Source of the DNA: JARRQJ01 sp037381915
GTDB lineage: Bacteria > Pseudomonadota > Gammaproteobacteria > DRLM01
Assembly: GCA_037381915.1 (NCBI GenBank)
Contig: JARRQJ010000002.1
Location: forward strand, 62,001-126,000
DNA: 64,000 nucleotides
Direction: 5' to 3'
Under the pieces are notes generated by a model. That model saw only the letters and a list, made by a program, of their open reading frames with translations, had not been told where the DNA came from and did not search any database. The position numbers were made by a program, and so were the translations under genes. Below are positions 1-8,200 of the stretch, in pieces. Within the stretch, counting starts at the first letter, position 1. Every line of letters starts with the position of its first letter.

Positions 1-231
1 CATGCCGCCCATAATAGTGGTGGCCTCGTTCATGGCGGTGGTCTGCATAGGCACCGCTTCCTTGAAGTGGCGCACGAACAGCACCAAGCCGAAGGCGGTG
101 CAGCCTTGCGAGCCGTGCAGGGTCGGCATGCAGTTGTCCAGCCCCATGAAGGCCAGGGCCGCGCCGATGGGCTGGCTCATCTTCAGCGGATTGACCGCGC
201 AGGACTTCTTGATGTGGGTGACGTTGGCCAT
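1..231 (-). CDS. nifN: NifN, FeMo-cofactor scaffold subunit (5' part only)
   Basis: N-terminal 77 codons of NifN, cut by the window edge. NifEN is the scaffold on which the NifB product is matured to FeMo-co. The visible part carries the NifK/NifN signature: NPLKMSQPIGA, then LHGSQGC, RHFKE and TTAMNE, i.e. the region around the cofactor-scaffold cluster ligands. The ATG lies 3 bp after the nifE stop, so the two are surely co-transcribed and probably translationally coupled. What follows NifN (often nifX) is outside the window. Confidence 0.93.
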   Translation of the reverse strand, partial: MANVTHIKKSCAVNPLKMSQPIGAALAFMGLDNCMPTLHGSQGCTAFGLVLFVRHFKEAVPMQTTAMNEATTIMGGM

Positions 232-234
232 GGA

Positions 235-1662
235 TTACGCGCTCGCCTGGGCGCCCTCCTCGCCGAAAATCGTCGTACCGGGGGTTTCCCACGGCGCGGG
301 CTTGCGCACCTGCGCCCACATGGGGTTGTACAGCGCCGTATCGATCTCGCGCACCAAGGCCACCATGCCATCGTAGGCGGCATAGGCGTGATGGCGTTCC
401 TGGTTGATGTCCAGCCACGGCATCTTGGCCTTGAGGGCGACGAACTGGGAACGGCCGCCCGAGAGCATGATGTCGGCCTGCGCCTCCTTCAGCATCTTGT
501 ACATCTCGCGCGGCGTCAGGTCCTCGAGCATGTGGGCATCCTGACCCATCAGCTCCTTGATGCGCTGCTTGTCCTCAAGAGTGGATTTCTTGACGCTGGT
601 ACCGACGATCTCCATGCCCACTTCCTGCAGTGCCGACACCACCGACCAGGATTTCACGCCGCCGGTGATGAGCAATACCTTCACACCCTTGAGGCGTTCG
701 CGGTACGGCTCCATGCGTTGCCAGAACGCGGCTTCCTCGCGCTGAATGATGGCCTCGGTACGCGCCAGCAGCTCCGGCGGAGCCCCTTTCTCGACCAGCA
801 ACTTGGCGATATTGCGCAGCGACTCGCTCATGTCGCTGATACCGTAGAAGGAACCCTCGAAGAAGGGAATCCCATAGCGTTCATCCATTTTGCGGGCGAT
901 GTTGATCATCGCCTTGGAACACACCATCATCGCCGCCTTGGCGCGATGGCTGTAGGCAACCTCGCGGTACTTGGCGTCGCCGGAGATACACGACAGGATG
1001 CGCACCCCCATCTCGTCCAGCAGCGGCTTCACCTGCCACAGTTCGCCGGCGAGGTTGTACTCACCGATAATGTTGATGTCATAGGGAGTGGTATATCCGG
1101 GCTCCTCGGTGCCAATCACGTAGTCGAGCAGCGCCTCCCCCGCCAGCTTGTTGCCCAGGTTCTTGTTGCCGACGAAACCCGGCGAATTGACCGGGATCAC
1201 CGGCCGGCCGAATTTCTGGGTGGCGGCCTTGCACACTGCTTCGATGTCGTCACCGATCAGGGCCGTGACGCAGGTCTGATAGACGAACACCGCCGGTGGA
1301 TCATATTTGTCGAGGACTTCCTTCACCGACTTGAACAGCCGCTTCTCGCCGCCGTAGATCACGTCAAGCTCGTTGATGTCGGTGGTAAAGCCGGTGCGGT
1401 ACAGCCTGGAGCCGGAGGACTTGGCGCCGCGGTTATCCCAGGAATTGCCCTCGCAGGCGATGGGCCCGTGCACCAGGTGGGCGACGTCGGTGATGGGCTG
1501 CAGCGCGATCTTGGCGCCGTCGAAGGCGCAGCCGCCGGCTGCTGCCCCGGGCTGCAACTGCTTGGTACAACCCTTCTTGCGTTCCTTCTCGGACTTGCCC
1601 TGGTTCTTCCCGCAGCCGGGCTCGTCAAAGACCTGCTGAATCTTGTTCGACAACGCGTTCAT
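235..1662 (-). CDS. nifE: NifE, FeMo-cofactor biosynthesis scaffold subunit
   Basis: 475 aa homologue of NifD that pairs with NifN to mature the NifB-derived Fe-S-C core into FeMo-cofactor. The N-terminus has a Cys-containing stretch (DEPGCGK, KKGCTKQ, AAGGCAFDG) followed by HGPIACEGNSWDNRG, where NifE ligands for the permanent [4Fe-4S] cluster lie. The start at MNALSNKIQQ is chosen over a longer reading because a GAGGAG ribosome binding site sits about 6 bp upstream and NifE proteins usually begin this close to the first cysteines. It follows two ferredoxin genes and precedes nifN in the nifHDK-fdx-fdx-nifEN order. Confidence 0.96.
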   Translation of the reverse strand: MNALSNKIQQVFDEPGCGKNQGKSEKERKKGCTKQLQPGAAAGGCAFDGAKIALQPITDVAHLVHGPIACEGNSWDNRGAKSSGSRLYRTGFTTDINELDVIYGGEKRLFKSVKEVLDKYDPPAVFVYQTCVTALIGDDIEAVCKAATQKFGRPVIPVNSPGFVGNKNLGNKLAGEALLDYVIGTEEPGYTTPYDINIIGEYNLAGELWQVKPLLDEMGVRILSCISGDAKYREVAYSHRAKAAMMVCSKAMINIARKMDERYGIPFFEGSFYGISDMSESLRNIAKLLVEKGAPPELLARTEAIIQREEAAFWQRMEPYRERLKGVKVLLITGGVKSWSVVSALQEVGMEIVGTSVKKSTLEDKQRIKELMGQDAHMLEDLTPREMYKMLKEAQADIMLSGGRSQFVALKAKMPWLDINQERHHAYAAYDGMVALVREIDTALYNPMWAQVRKPAPWETPGTTIFGEEGAQASA

Positions 1663-1676
1663 TGCGAACTCCTCTT

Positions 1677-2027
1677 CTACATCGCCACGATGATTTCCTC
1701 GTAACGCAATACATACTGACACGCCAGCCGCCACAACGACGGCGCCGCCGGAATAGACTTTGCTTCGTATTGTTCCTGGGACAACTTGCCCGCCTCCAAG
1801 AGTATCTTTCTTTCGTAGTCATCGAGAGTCACGGGACGCGCCTCACGCCCGCGGGTCTTGGGCACTACCTTCACCGCACATTCACCACACAGTTTGCGGT
1901 CGCAGATGCAAGGATCGAACTGATTCAGCTGCGTCAGTAAACTGAGCAAGGTTCGCTTTTCCTGAGAACGCACCTCAACCATGAGAGGTTCATTCATGTC
2001 GGGTTTGAGGACTGTCACTGAGGCCAT
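1677..2027 (-). CDS. [2Fe-2S] ferredoxin-like protein, nif-associated
   Basis: 116 aa. The pattern C-x4-C-x2-C (CDRKLCGEC, residues about 43-51) plus a distal Cys in WRLACQY matches plant/adrenodoxin-type [2Fe-2S] ferredoxins, with an extra Cys two residues before the first ligand. It has a long C-terminal half with a LSQEQYE...WRLACQYVLRYEEIIV tail that it shares with the ferredoxin gene just upstream, so the two look like a duplicated pair. GAGGAG lies upstream of the ATG. The likely role is electron donation to cofactor assembly or nitrogenase; this is inferred from position between nifK and nifE. Confidence 0.8.
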   Translation of the reverse strand: MASVTVLKPDMNEPLMVEVRSQEKRTLLSLLTQLNQFDPCICDRKLCGECAVKVVPKTRGREARPVTLDDYERKILLEAGKLSQEQYEAKSIPAAPSLWRLACQYVLRYEEIIVAM

Positions 2028-2060
2028 GTTGCTGCTCCTCGCACTGCTTCTCGTTTAAAA

Positions 2061-2408
2061 CTAAAACCGCACCAAAATCTCTTCATCGCGCACGATGTAC
2101 TGGCAGGCGAGCCGCCACGGCGGCGGTTCGTCATTCAGTTCCGCAGCGGCGATCTGGTCCTTGTTGATCTTGCCCGCCAGCCTCAGCACTGTCTTCTCCT
2201 TTTCGGTGAGGTGGGACGCCAAAGGCAATTTATCGCTTAGCACTGATACTTCAATCGCGCACGAACCGCATTCGCCGTTTTCGCACTCGAAATGCACGGG
2301 GATCTTATGCTCTTTCGCCACCGCCAGCAGGCTGCGGCGGTCGCCCACCACCGCGTACACGGTCACGTCGCGTTTCATCGCCGGTGATGTGAAAGTCACG
2401 TTTGCCAT
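2061..2408 (-). CDS. [2Fe-2S] ferredoxin, nif-associated
   Basis: 115 aa. Cys pattern CENGECGSC (C-x4-C-x2-C) with the fourth ligand in WRLACQYIVRDEEILVRF, typical of [2Fe-2S] ferredoxins. The start at MANVTFTSPAMKRD is chosen because a longer reading would run into nifK and lacks family similarity. Its C-terminal LACQY-(I/V)-(V/L)-R-(D/Y)-EEI segment matches the next downstream ferredoxin, suggesting tandem duplication. It lies 61 bp after nifK and is probably co-transcribed with nifHDK. Confidence 0.83.
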   Translation of the reverse strand: MANVTFTSPAMKRDVTVYAVVGDRRSLLAVAKEHKIPVHFECENGECGSCAIEVSVLSDKLPLASHLTEKEKTVLRLAGKINKDQIAAAELNDEPPPWRLACQYIVRDEEILVRF

Positions 2409-2469
2409 ATTGCCCGAAACCCCTGATATTCCATTAATCGCGGGGCGGCTAGGCCGCCCCGCGCAACGG

Positions 2470-4029
2470 TTAGCGAATGATGTCGTAGCTGTAGTCGGTC
2501 TTCGCCGGCACGATGGTGTTCTTATCCATCTCCTCGAAAATCTCGTCAAGTATCCACACCAGCACGTTCATCGCCCCCTGGTAACCCCACAGCGGATAGC
2601 GGTGGTGATGGTGGCGGTCGAAGATGGGGAAGCCGATGCGGATCAGCGGCGTGCCGGTATCGCGCTCCAGATACTTGCCGTAGGTGTTACCGATCAGGAA
2701 ATCGACGGGCTCGGTGAACAGCAGCGAACGCATGTGCCACAGGTCCTTGCCGCCATAGGCATGGCAGTTCTTGCCGAAGGGCGAGCTGTCGAACAGGGCC
2801 TGCATTTGTTCCACCCAGGCCTTGCTGCCGTTGGTGGCGAGAACGTGTACCGGTTCGGCACCCAGTTCCAGCAGGAATGAGGCCAGGCCCATGCACAGAT
2901 CAGGGTCGCCGTAAATCGCGAACTTCTTGCCGTGGATATGGGCGCTGGAGTCGGCGATGGCATCCACCAGCCGGCCGCGCTCCTTCTCCAACTCCGCGGG
3001 GACCGGCTTGCCGGTGAGGCGCGATACTTCCATCAGGAACTTGTCGGTCCCGGCCACGCCCAGCGGGTGATTCAACGGCACCACTTCCTGGCCCTTGCTC
3101 TCGATATACGGCAGGGTCTTTTCCGTGGAGTACTGTTGCATGCTGATGGTGGCCTTGGCGTTGAGCGCCAGACGCGCCTCTTCCAGGGTGGTACCACCGT
3201 CATACATACGGAACTCGCCATCGGCGGGGGTATCCCACACGTCGGAGTTATCGGCAAGAATGGTGTTCTCCACGCCCATCAACTGGAAGATGCGCTTGAT
3301 CTCGCGCAGGTTACCCACGGTGTAACCGTCGAAACCACCGATGAAATTGATCGACTCGTTGGGGGTGCGGGTCTCCGGTTCGACCGTCTTGGCCTTGCCG
3401 TCCCAGAAGTGCTCGAGTATGCCTTTCAGGGCATTATCGTAACCGGTGATGTGTGAACCGACGAAGGCCGGCGTGTGGGCGAACGGTACATTGAACTCGT
3501 CCGGCACCGAACCCTTTTCCTTGGCGGTCTTGATGAAGGCGTTGAGATCATCGCCGATCACTTCCGCCATGCAGGTGGTGGACACCGCGATCATCTTCGG
3601 CTGATACATGTTATAGGTGTTGGCCAGGCCGTCCACCATATTGTTGAGCCCGCCGAATACGGCCGCGTCTTCGGTCATGGACGAAGAGACGCATGATGAC
3701 GGTTCCTTGAAGTGGCGGCTGAAGTGCGAACGGTAATAGGCCACACAGCCCTGCGAACCATGCACGAAGGGCATGGTTCCCTCGAACCCTACCGCGGCGA
3801 ACACCGCCCCCAGGGGCTGGCAGGCCTTGGCCGGGTTGACGGTCAGCGCCTCGCGGGCGAAATTCTTTTCCCGGTAATCCCAGGTCTTGGTCCACTCGCG
3901 GGTCTGCTCCAACTTGTCGGCCGGCTCGGGGTTCTCGAAATTGGCCTTCTTGTTCTCGAACATCTCGATATATTCCGGCCCGCGGAACAGTTCGAAATGA
4001 TCGAGGACTCGGTCGCTGTTTTGACTCAT
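2470..4029 (-). CDS. nifK: Nitrogenase MoFe protein beta subunit NifK
   Basis: 519 aa, standard NifK length. The three P-cluster cysteines fall at C70 (NPAKACQPLGA), C95 (HGSQGCVAYY) and C153 (STTCMAEVIGDD), the same numbers as in Azotobacter vinelandii NifK. The long N-terminal arm (residues 1-50) characteristic of Mo-type NifK is present, which argues against VnfK or AnfK. ATG is preceded by GGAG. The gene is third in nifHDK and is separated from nifD by a palindromic repeat. Confidence 0.98.
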   Translation of the reverse strand: MSQNSDRVLDHFELFRGPEYIEMFENKKANFENPEPADKLEQTREWTKTWDYREKNFAREALTVNPAKACQPLGAVFAAVGFEGTMPFVHGSQGCVAYYRSHFSRHFKEPSSCVSSSMTEDAAVFGGLNNMVDGLANTYNMYQPKMIAVSTTCMAEVIGDDLNAFIKTAKEKGSVPDEFNVPFAHTPAFVGSHITGYDNALKGILEHFWDGKAKTVEPETRTPNESINFIGGFDGYTVGNLREIKRIFQLMGVENTILADNSDVWDTPADGEFRMYDGGTTLEEARLALNAKATISMQQYSTEKTLPYIESKGQEVVPLNHPLGVAGTDKFLMEVSRLTGKPVPAELEKERGRLVDAIADSSAHIHGKKFAIYGDPDLCMGLASFLLELGAEPVHVLATNGSKAWVEQMQALFDSSPFGKNCHAYGGKDLWHMRSLLFTEPVDFLIGNTYGKYLERDTGTPLIRIGFPIFDRHHHHRYPLWGYQGAMNVLVWILDEIFEEMDKNTIVPAKTDYSYDIIR

Positions 4030-4045
4030 TTTCAGACTCCTTCAT

Positions 4046-4102
4046 GTAGGGTGCGTCATGCGCACCGATGCATCGGTTGATGGTGCGCAGTACGCACCCT
4101 AC
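4046..4102. repeat. Palindromic intergenic element, copy 1 (nifD-nifK gap)
   Basis: A 57 bp inverted repeat. The outer arms GTAGGGTGCGT / ACGCACCCTAC pair over 11 bp, then after a 3-nt internal loop the inner arms GCGCACC / GGTGCGC pair over 7 bp around a 15-nt loop. It fills most of the 79 bp nifD-nifK spacer. There is no T-tract, so it is not a canonical terminator; in the transcript it would form a strong hairpin. A second copy lies between nifH and nifD. Confidence 0.9.
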
Positions 4103-4108
4103 GCCGTT

Positions 4109-5560
4109 TTATTTCCACGGTGCCTTGGTCATGCCCCACACCGGGTTGTTGATGGCCATGTCCATATCACGGGCGAAGATGGCAAAACCGTCATAACCGT
4201 GATAGGGACCCGAATAATCCCAGGAGTGCATCTGACGGAAGGGCACGCCCATCTTCTGGAACACGTACTTCTCTTTGATGCCGGAACCCACCAGATCGGG
4301 CTGGATCTTCTCCACGAACTTCTCGAACTCGTAGCCGGTGACGTCGTCGTAGATCAGCGTGCCGTCTTTTACATAATGGGTGGTGCGCTGATAGTCGTCA
4401 TTGTGGCCGAACTCGTAACCGGTCCCCACCACTTCCATGCCCAGATCCTCGTAGGCACCGATGACGTGGCGCGGGCGCAGGCCGCCGACGAACAGCATGA
4501 CCTTCTTGCCCTCCAAACGGGGCTTGTACTTGTCGATCACCGCCTGCATCAGGGGCTTGTACTTGGCGATGACGCGCTCGGCACCTTCCTTGATCTTGTC
4601 GTCGAAGTGGCTGGCGATTTCGCGCAGGCTGGCCTCGATCTTGGACGGACCGAAGAAGTTGTACTCCACCCAGGGAATCCCGTACTTCTCTTCCATATGG
4701 CGCGAGATGTAATTCATGGAACGATAGCAGTGCAGCACGTTGAGCTTGGCCTTGGGGGTGTTCTCCAGTTCGGCCAACGAACCGTCGCCGGACCACTGGG
4801 CAATGACCCGCAGTCCCATCTCCTCGAGGAGGATGCGCGAGGCCCAGGCGTCGCCGCCGATGTTGTAGTCGCCGATGATGGCCACGTCATAGGGCGTAGT
4901 CTCGAACGGAGCGGGCTTGTCGCCCATTTTGTCGAATACCCAGTCCCGGATGGTGTCGTTGGCGATGTGGTGACCGAGGGACTGGGACACGCCGCGGAAC
5001 CCTTCGCAACGTACCGGTACGATGGTCTTGCCGTCGTATTCCTTGGATTTTTTCTTCGACACCGCCTCGATATCGTCGCCGATCAAGCCGATCGGGCACT
5101 CGGACTGCACGGTGATACCGTGATTCAAAGGGAACAGATCCTGAATCTCGTCCATGATCTTTTCCAGCTTCTTGTCGCCGCCGAACACGATGTCTTTTTC
5201 CTGAAAGTCGGAGGTGAACTGCATGGTGACGAAGGTATCCACGCCGGTGGTGCCAATATAGTAGTTGCGGCGGGCCGCCCACGAATACTGGCCGCAACCC
5301 ACCGGACCGTGACTGATATGGATCATGTCCTTGATGGGACCCCATACCACACCCTTGGACCCCGCGTAGGCGCAGCCGCGGATGGTCATTACCCCGGGGA
5401 TGGACTTGATGTTGGACTTTACGCTGCAATCCGTCTTGCCTTCCTCGAAGGTGTTGAGATGCTTGGCACGGCGCTTCTTGGCCTTATCGGGATAGACCTT
5501 GAGGACCTCTTCGATCAGCTCTTTGTTTCGCTCTTTCGTTTCCTGCACTGTCAGGCTCAT
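4109..5560 (-). CDS. nifD: Nitrogenase MoFe protein alpha subunit NifD
   Basis: 483 aa. P-cluster ligands are seen at C63 (IRGCAYAG), C89 (GPVGCGQYSW) and C155 (QSECPIGLIGDD). The FeMo-co ligands are C278 (VLHCYRSMNY) and H445 (RQMHSWDYSGPYHG). H197/H198 in SLGHH correspond to the conserved cofactor-contacting histidine region. The start MSLTVQETK is chosen over an upstream in-frame ATG because GGAGGGCGAA precedes it directly. Mo-type rather than V- or Fe-only type, by these motifs and by the absence of a delta-subunit gene. Confidence 0.98.
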   Translation of the reverse strand: MSLTVQETKERNKELIEEVLKVYPDKAKKRRAKHLNTFEEGKTDCSVKSNIKSIPGVMTIRGCAYAGSKGVVWGPIKDMIHISHGPVGCGQYSWAARRNYYIGTTGVDTFVTMQFTSDFQEKDIVFGGDKKLEKIMDEIQDLFPLNHGITVQSECPIGLIGDDIEAVSKKKSKEYDGKTIVPVRCEGFRGVSQSLGHHIANDTIRDWVFDKMGDKPAPFETTPYDVAIIGDYNIGGDAWASRILLEEMGLRVIAQWSGDGSLAELENTPKAKLNVLHCYRSMNYISRHMEEKYGIPWVEYNFFGPSKIEASLREIASHFDDKIKEGAERVIAKYKPLMQAVIDKYKPRLEGKKVMLFVGGLRPRHVIGAYEDLGMEVVGTGYEFGHNDDYQRTTHYVKDGTLIYDDVTGYEFEKFVEKIQPDLVGSGIKEKYVFQKMGVPFRQMHSWDYSGPYHGYDGFAIFARDMDMAINNPVWGMTKAPWK

Positions 5561-5588
5561 TTCGCCCTCCTCATACATATATCTAAAA

Positions 5589-5638
5589 GTAGGGTGCGCA
5601 TACGCACCGATGTCTGTGGTGCGCGGGGCGCACCCTAC
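5589..5638. repeat. Palindromic intergenic element, copy 2 (nifH-nifD gap)
   Basis: A 50 bp inverted repeat with the same outer arm as copy 1: GTAGGGTGCGC / GCGCACCCTAC (11 bp), then inner arms CGCACC / GGTGCG (6 bp) around a 9-nt loop. The outer stems are near-identical to copy 1 but the loops differ, as expected for a dispersed hairpin-forming repeat under stem-preserving drift. It begins 10 bp after the nifH stop, where a hairpin could protect the 3' end of a processed nifH message. Confidence 0.9.
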
Positions 5639-5648
5639 ATTTTTCGCC

Positions 5649-6551
5649 CTATGCCGAAGCCGCGGCTGCGTCGGCAGCCAGTTCCGCCGCGGTCTTACCG
5701 ACGACAGACTCGTCCACTGCCTTCATGATGCCGTGCTGCATCAGCAGGTCTTCCAGCTCGTCCATGGTGATGGGCGTGGGGATCACACCGTTGCCAGCGT
5801 TGTTGTGCACCTTCTCGGCCAGGGTGCGGTACTCGGCGGCCTGCTTGGAATCCGGGGCGAATTCCATGACGGTCATGCGGCGCAGCTCGGCGTGCTGCAC
5901 GATGTTGTCGCGGGGCACGAAGTGGATCAACTTGGTGCCGAGCTTCTCGGCCAGGGCCTCGGACAGTTCCAGCTCCTTGTCGGTCTGGCGCTCGTTGCAC
6001 ACCAGGCCGCCCAGGCGCACGCCGCCGGAGTTGGCATACTTGAGAATGCCCTTGGAGATATTGTTGGCGGCGTACATGGCCATCATCTCGCCGGACATGA
6101 CGATGTAGATTTCCTGGGCCTTGTTCTCGCGGATGGGCATGGCGAAACCGCCGCACACCACGTCGCCCAACACGTCATAGGACACATAGTCGATATCCTC
6201 GTAGGCGCCGTTCTCCTCCAGGAAGTTGATGGAGGTGATCACGCCGCGACCGGCACAGCCCACGCCCGGCTCCGGACCGCCGGATTCGACGCACTTGATG
6301 TCCTTGAAGCCCATCTTCATCACGTCCTCGATCTCCAGGTCCTCGACACTGCCGGCTTCCGACGCCAGGCTGAGGATGGTGTCCTGGGCCTTGGAGTGCA
6401 GGATCAGACGGGTGGAGTCGGCCTTGGGATCGCAACCGACGATGAGAATTTTCTGGCCCAGCTCGGCGAGGGCCGCCAAGGTATTCTGGGAAGTGGTGGA
6501 CTTACCGATGCCACCCTTGCCGTAAAACGCAATCTGTCTTAAATCGGACAT
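5649..6551 (-). CDS. nifH: Nitrogenase Fe protein (dinitrogenase reductase) NifH
   Basis: 300 aa ATPase that delivers electrons to NifDK. The P-loop GKGGIGKST is at residues 11-19 and the cluster ligands are C99 (GVGCAGRGV) and C133 (DVVCGGFAMP). R102, in GCAGRG, is the arginine that DraT ADP-ribosylates in organisms with that system; draT and draG lie divergently next door. The Ala-rich tail (AAELAADAAAASA) is somewhat long. First gene of the operon, with a sigma54 promoter and two NifA sites upstream. Confidence 0.98.
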   Translation of the reverse strand: MSDLRQIAFYGKGGIGKSTTSQNTLAALAELGQKILIVGCDPKADSTRLILHSKAQDTILSLASEAGSVEDLEIEDVMKMGFKDIKCVESGGPEPGVGCAGRGVITSINFLEENGAYEDIDYVSYDVLGDVVCGGFAMPIRENKAQEIYIVMSGEMMAMYAANNISKGILKYANSGGVRLGGLVCNERQTDKELELSEALAEKLGTKLIHFVPRDNIVQHAELRRMTVMEFAPDSKQAAEYRTLAEKVHNNAGNGVIPTPITMDELEDLLMQHGIMKAVDESVVGKTAAELAADAAAASA

Positions 6552-6665
6552 GTTAGTCTCCTGTGTTTTCCGTTGAACGCGTTCTCTTCAGACTGTCTTC
6601 CAGTTCCCCGCCGGCATAAAGCGATGTTCATCGGATGTCCGCGGCGACTGTTACCCATTTGGAAT

Positions 6666-6681
6666 GGCAATGAGCGTGCCA
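6666..6681 (-). promoter_or_regulatory. sigma54 (-24/-12) promoter of nifHDK
   Basis: On the minus strand TGGCACGCTCATTGCC: a perfect TGGCAC -24 block, 5 bp spacer, TTGC -12 block. It ends about 115 bp upstream of the nifH ATG, and two NifA binding sites lie 80-125 bp further upstream. Confidence 0.9.
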
Positions 6682-6760
6682 TGTCGCCACGGCGCATTTA
6701 ACCTAATGATTGCTATAAATAATCCTGATTTGTCGCGAGCGTTACGCCAGCCATTACTCA

Positions 6761-6776
6761 TGTTGCAAACCTGACA
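6761..6776. promoter_or_regulatory. NifA upstream activator sequence (proximal to nifH)
   Basis: TGTTGCAAACCTGACA fits TGT-N10-ACA exactly. It is 80 bp from the nifH -24 element and 30 bp (about three helical turns) from a second exact site, so both would lie on the same DNA face. A near match (TGT-N10-ACG at 6731-6746) precedes it by another 30 bp. Confidence 0.85.
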
Positions 6777-6790
6777 AGCCACCCGGCGGC

Positions 6791-6806
6791 TGTCGCAAAC
6801 GATACA
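6791..6806. promoter_or_regulatory. NifA upstream activator sequence (distal to nifH)
   Basis: TGTCGCAAACGATACA is a second exact TGT-N10-ACA site. It lies 110 bp from the nifH -24 element on one side and 90 bp from a -24/-12-like element on the plus strand, so it could serve both divergent transcripts. Confidence 0.85.
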
Positions 6807-6895
6807 GGCGCTTTAGTCAGCGGCATGCCTGCCTCACACGCTAACAACCTAAGATCAAAGTGATTTTTGTCCCGTCGCTGCATCGCCCGCCTGTC

Positions 6896-6911
6896 GGGAA
6901 TGGCTTTTGCT
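6896..6911 (+). promoter_or_regulatory. Possible weak sigma54 promoter for the receiver-like gene and draTG
   Basis: GGGAATGGCTTTTGCT has the invariant GG and GC dinucleotides at the correct 10 bp spacing and a good TTGCT -12 block, but a poor -24 block (GGGAAT instead of TGGCAC). It ends 36 bp before the next plus-strand ATG and lies 90 bp from a NifA site, the same geometry as the other nif promoters here. That context is the main reason to call it. Confidence 0.45.
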
Positions 6912-6946
6912 TTAGTAGCGGGGTAGAGCTTAGAGAGGAGCGAGAT

Positions 6947-7372
6947 ATGCAAATCGGTGTCGAAACTTCCAGGGCCGTGGAGAACAAGCGTCTGTTCGTG
7001 GTGGATGATGATGAAATCACCCGCGCGGCCCTGCAATTCATGCTGCACGACGAGAACGAGGCCCACGAGGTGCCCGACGTCGCCAGCGCCCTGAGCAAGA
7101 GCGAACACATGAAACCCGACGTGATATTGCTCGGCGCGGGTCTGGTGCAAAAAGAGGGCACAGAGGTGTTGAATCTGCTGAAGAGCCGCATACCGGGTAT
7201 GAAACTGCTGCTGGTGGCGGACACTGACACCGATCCCCTGGTAATCGAATGCCGGCAAAACGGCGCCGACGCCGTGCTGGTCAAACCCCTCACCATCGAG
7301 GCGACGCGCAAACAGGTCGATCGTCTACTGGGTCGGATCAACCGCACAGTCATCCCCATCTACGGGGTGTGA
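6947..7372 (+). CDS. Receiver-domain (CheY-like) protein lacking the phosphoacceptor Asp
   Basis: 141 aa, one receiver domain and no output domain. The acidic pocket DDD is at 20-22, the conserved Lys is in LVKPLT (K113), and secondary-structure spacing is normal. However the Asp expected at the end of beta-3 (PDVILLxAG) is Gly63, and the usual Thr/Ser after beta-4 is Ala91, so ordinary phosphotransfer should not occur. GAGAGGAG precedes the ATG. Its stop lies 2 bp before draT, which suggests co-translation. It may sense or bind a partner rather than relay phosphate; function unknown. Confidence 0.8.
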   Translation: MQIGVETSRAVENKRLFVVDDDEITRAALQFMLHDENEAHEVPDVASALSKSEHMKPDVILLGAGLVQKEGTEVLNLLKSRIPGMKLLLVADTDTDPLVIECRQNGADAVLVKPLTIEATRKQVDRLLGRINRTVIPIYGV

Positions 7373-7374
7373 GC

Positions 7375-8172
7375 GTGACCTTGGGGGAGGTGGGAGGCCA
7401 CGGTGCCAATCTGGTAGGCATTCCTGCCGGCCTGCTGGGCAGCGCCGTGTTCAACGACTATCCGCAGCCGTTGCACATCGCGGGTGTGCGGGAACAGCAT
7501 CACGAGCTGTTCGACGGCCTGACCCCCGCACCCGACGCCGCGCGCGCCTTCGACCGGTACATGGAAACAACCTTCAAGCTTGCATACGACAATGACCCGC
7601 CCAACGTGGTCAGACCGCGCCGTTTCCGCGCCGATTACCGTCGCCTGCTGCGCGGCTGGGGCTTCGACGCCAACTGCCGCGAAGGCGCCGTGCTGAAATC
7701 CTGGGTGGAAAGCCGTTTCGGGCTGTTCCCCACCTTCCACCGCCAGCCGCTCGACCGGGTCTCATCACCGGCGTGGAGCGGATACGTGGAGGAAAAGATG
7801 TCGAGCCGCTTCCACAACAACAATATCTTCATGCAGCTCGATCTCCTCTATGAATTCTGTCAGTGGGTGCTGGCACGCGACCGCGGCACCGGCCGCCACA
7901 TCACCCTGTATCGCGGCGTCAACGATTTCATCGAACACCCGCTGCTACGCAGAAACCATGACAAGGAAATCACCGTACGGTTGAACAATCTGCTGTCCTT
8001 CACCGCAGATCGCCATATCGCCTGCGAATTTGGCGATACCATCCTCGAAGTACGCGTCCCCAAGGTCAAGATCGTGTTCTTCAGCGATCTGCTGCCGCAC
8101 CACCCCTTGAAGGGGGAAGCGGAGTACATGGCCGTCGGCGGCGATTACCGCGTCAGCGTCAGCTATTTCTGA
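7375..8172 (+). CDS. draT: NAD+-dinitrogenase-reductase ADP-ribosyltransferase DraT
   Basis: 265 aa from a GTG start. DraT transfers ADP-ribose from NAD+ to an Arg of NifH to switch nitrogenase off on ammonium or energy shift. Recognised by GHGANLVGIPAGLLGS near the N-terminus, LHIAGVRE, YRGVNDFIEHPLL (NAD-binding R region), LNNLLSFTADR (S-T motif) and GEAEYMAVGGDYRVSV near the C-terminus. The GTG is preferred because it begins directly before the family-conserved N-terminus; an earlier start would overlap the receiver gene. Followed by draG 28 bp downstream. Confidence 0.93.
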   Translation: MTLGEVGGHGANLVGIPAGLLGSAVFNDYPQPLHIAGVREQHHELFDGLTPAPDAARAFDRYMETTFKLAYDNDPPNVVRPRRFRADYRRLLRGWGFDANCREGAVLKSWVESRFGLFPTFHRQPLDRVSSPAWSGYVEEKMSSRFHNNNIFMQLDLLYEFCQWVLARDRGTGRHITLYRGVNDFIEHPLLRRNHDKEITVRLNNLLSFTADRHIACEFGDTILEVRVPKVKIVFFSDLLPHHPLKGEAEYMAVGGDYRVSVSYF

Positions 8173-8200
8173 CCACGACGACCAGGAATGGAATGATTTG

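Noticed and set aside
67..1704. Long plus-strand reading frame opposite nifE
   Set aside because: It is the antisense of nifE in GC-rich DNA; the His/Leu/Gly-rich translation matches no family and the minus-strand protein is unambiguous.
4058..5728. Long plus-strand reading frame opposite nifD
   Set aside because: Antisense shadow of nifD, also running through the palindromic repeat.
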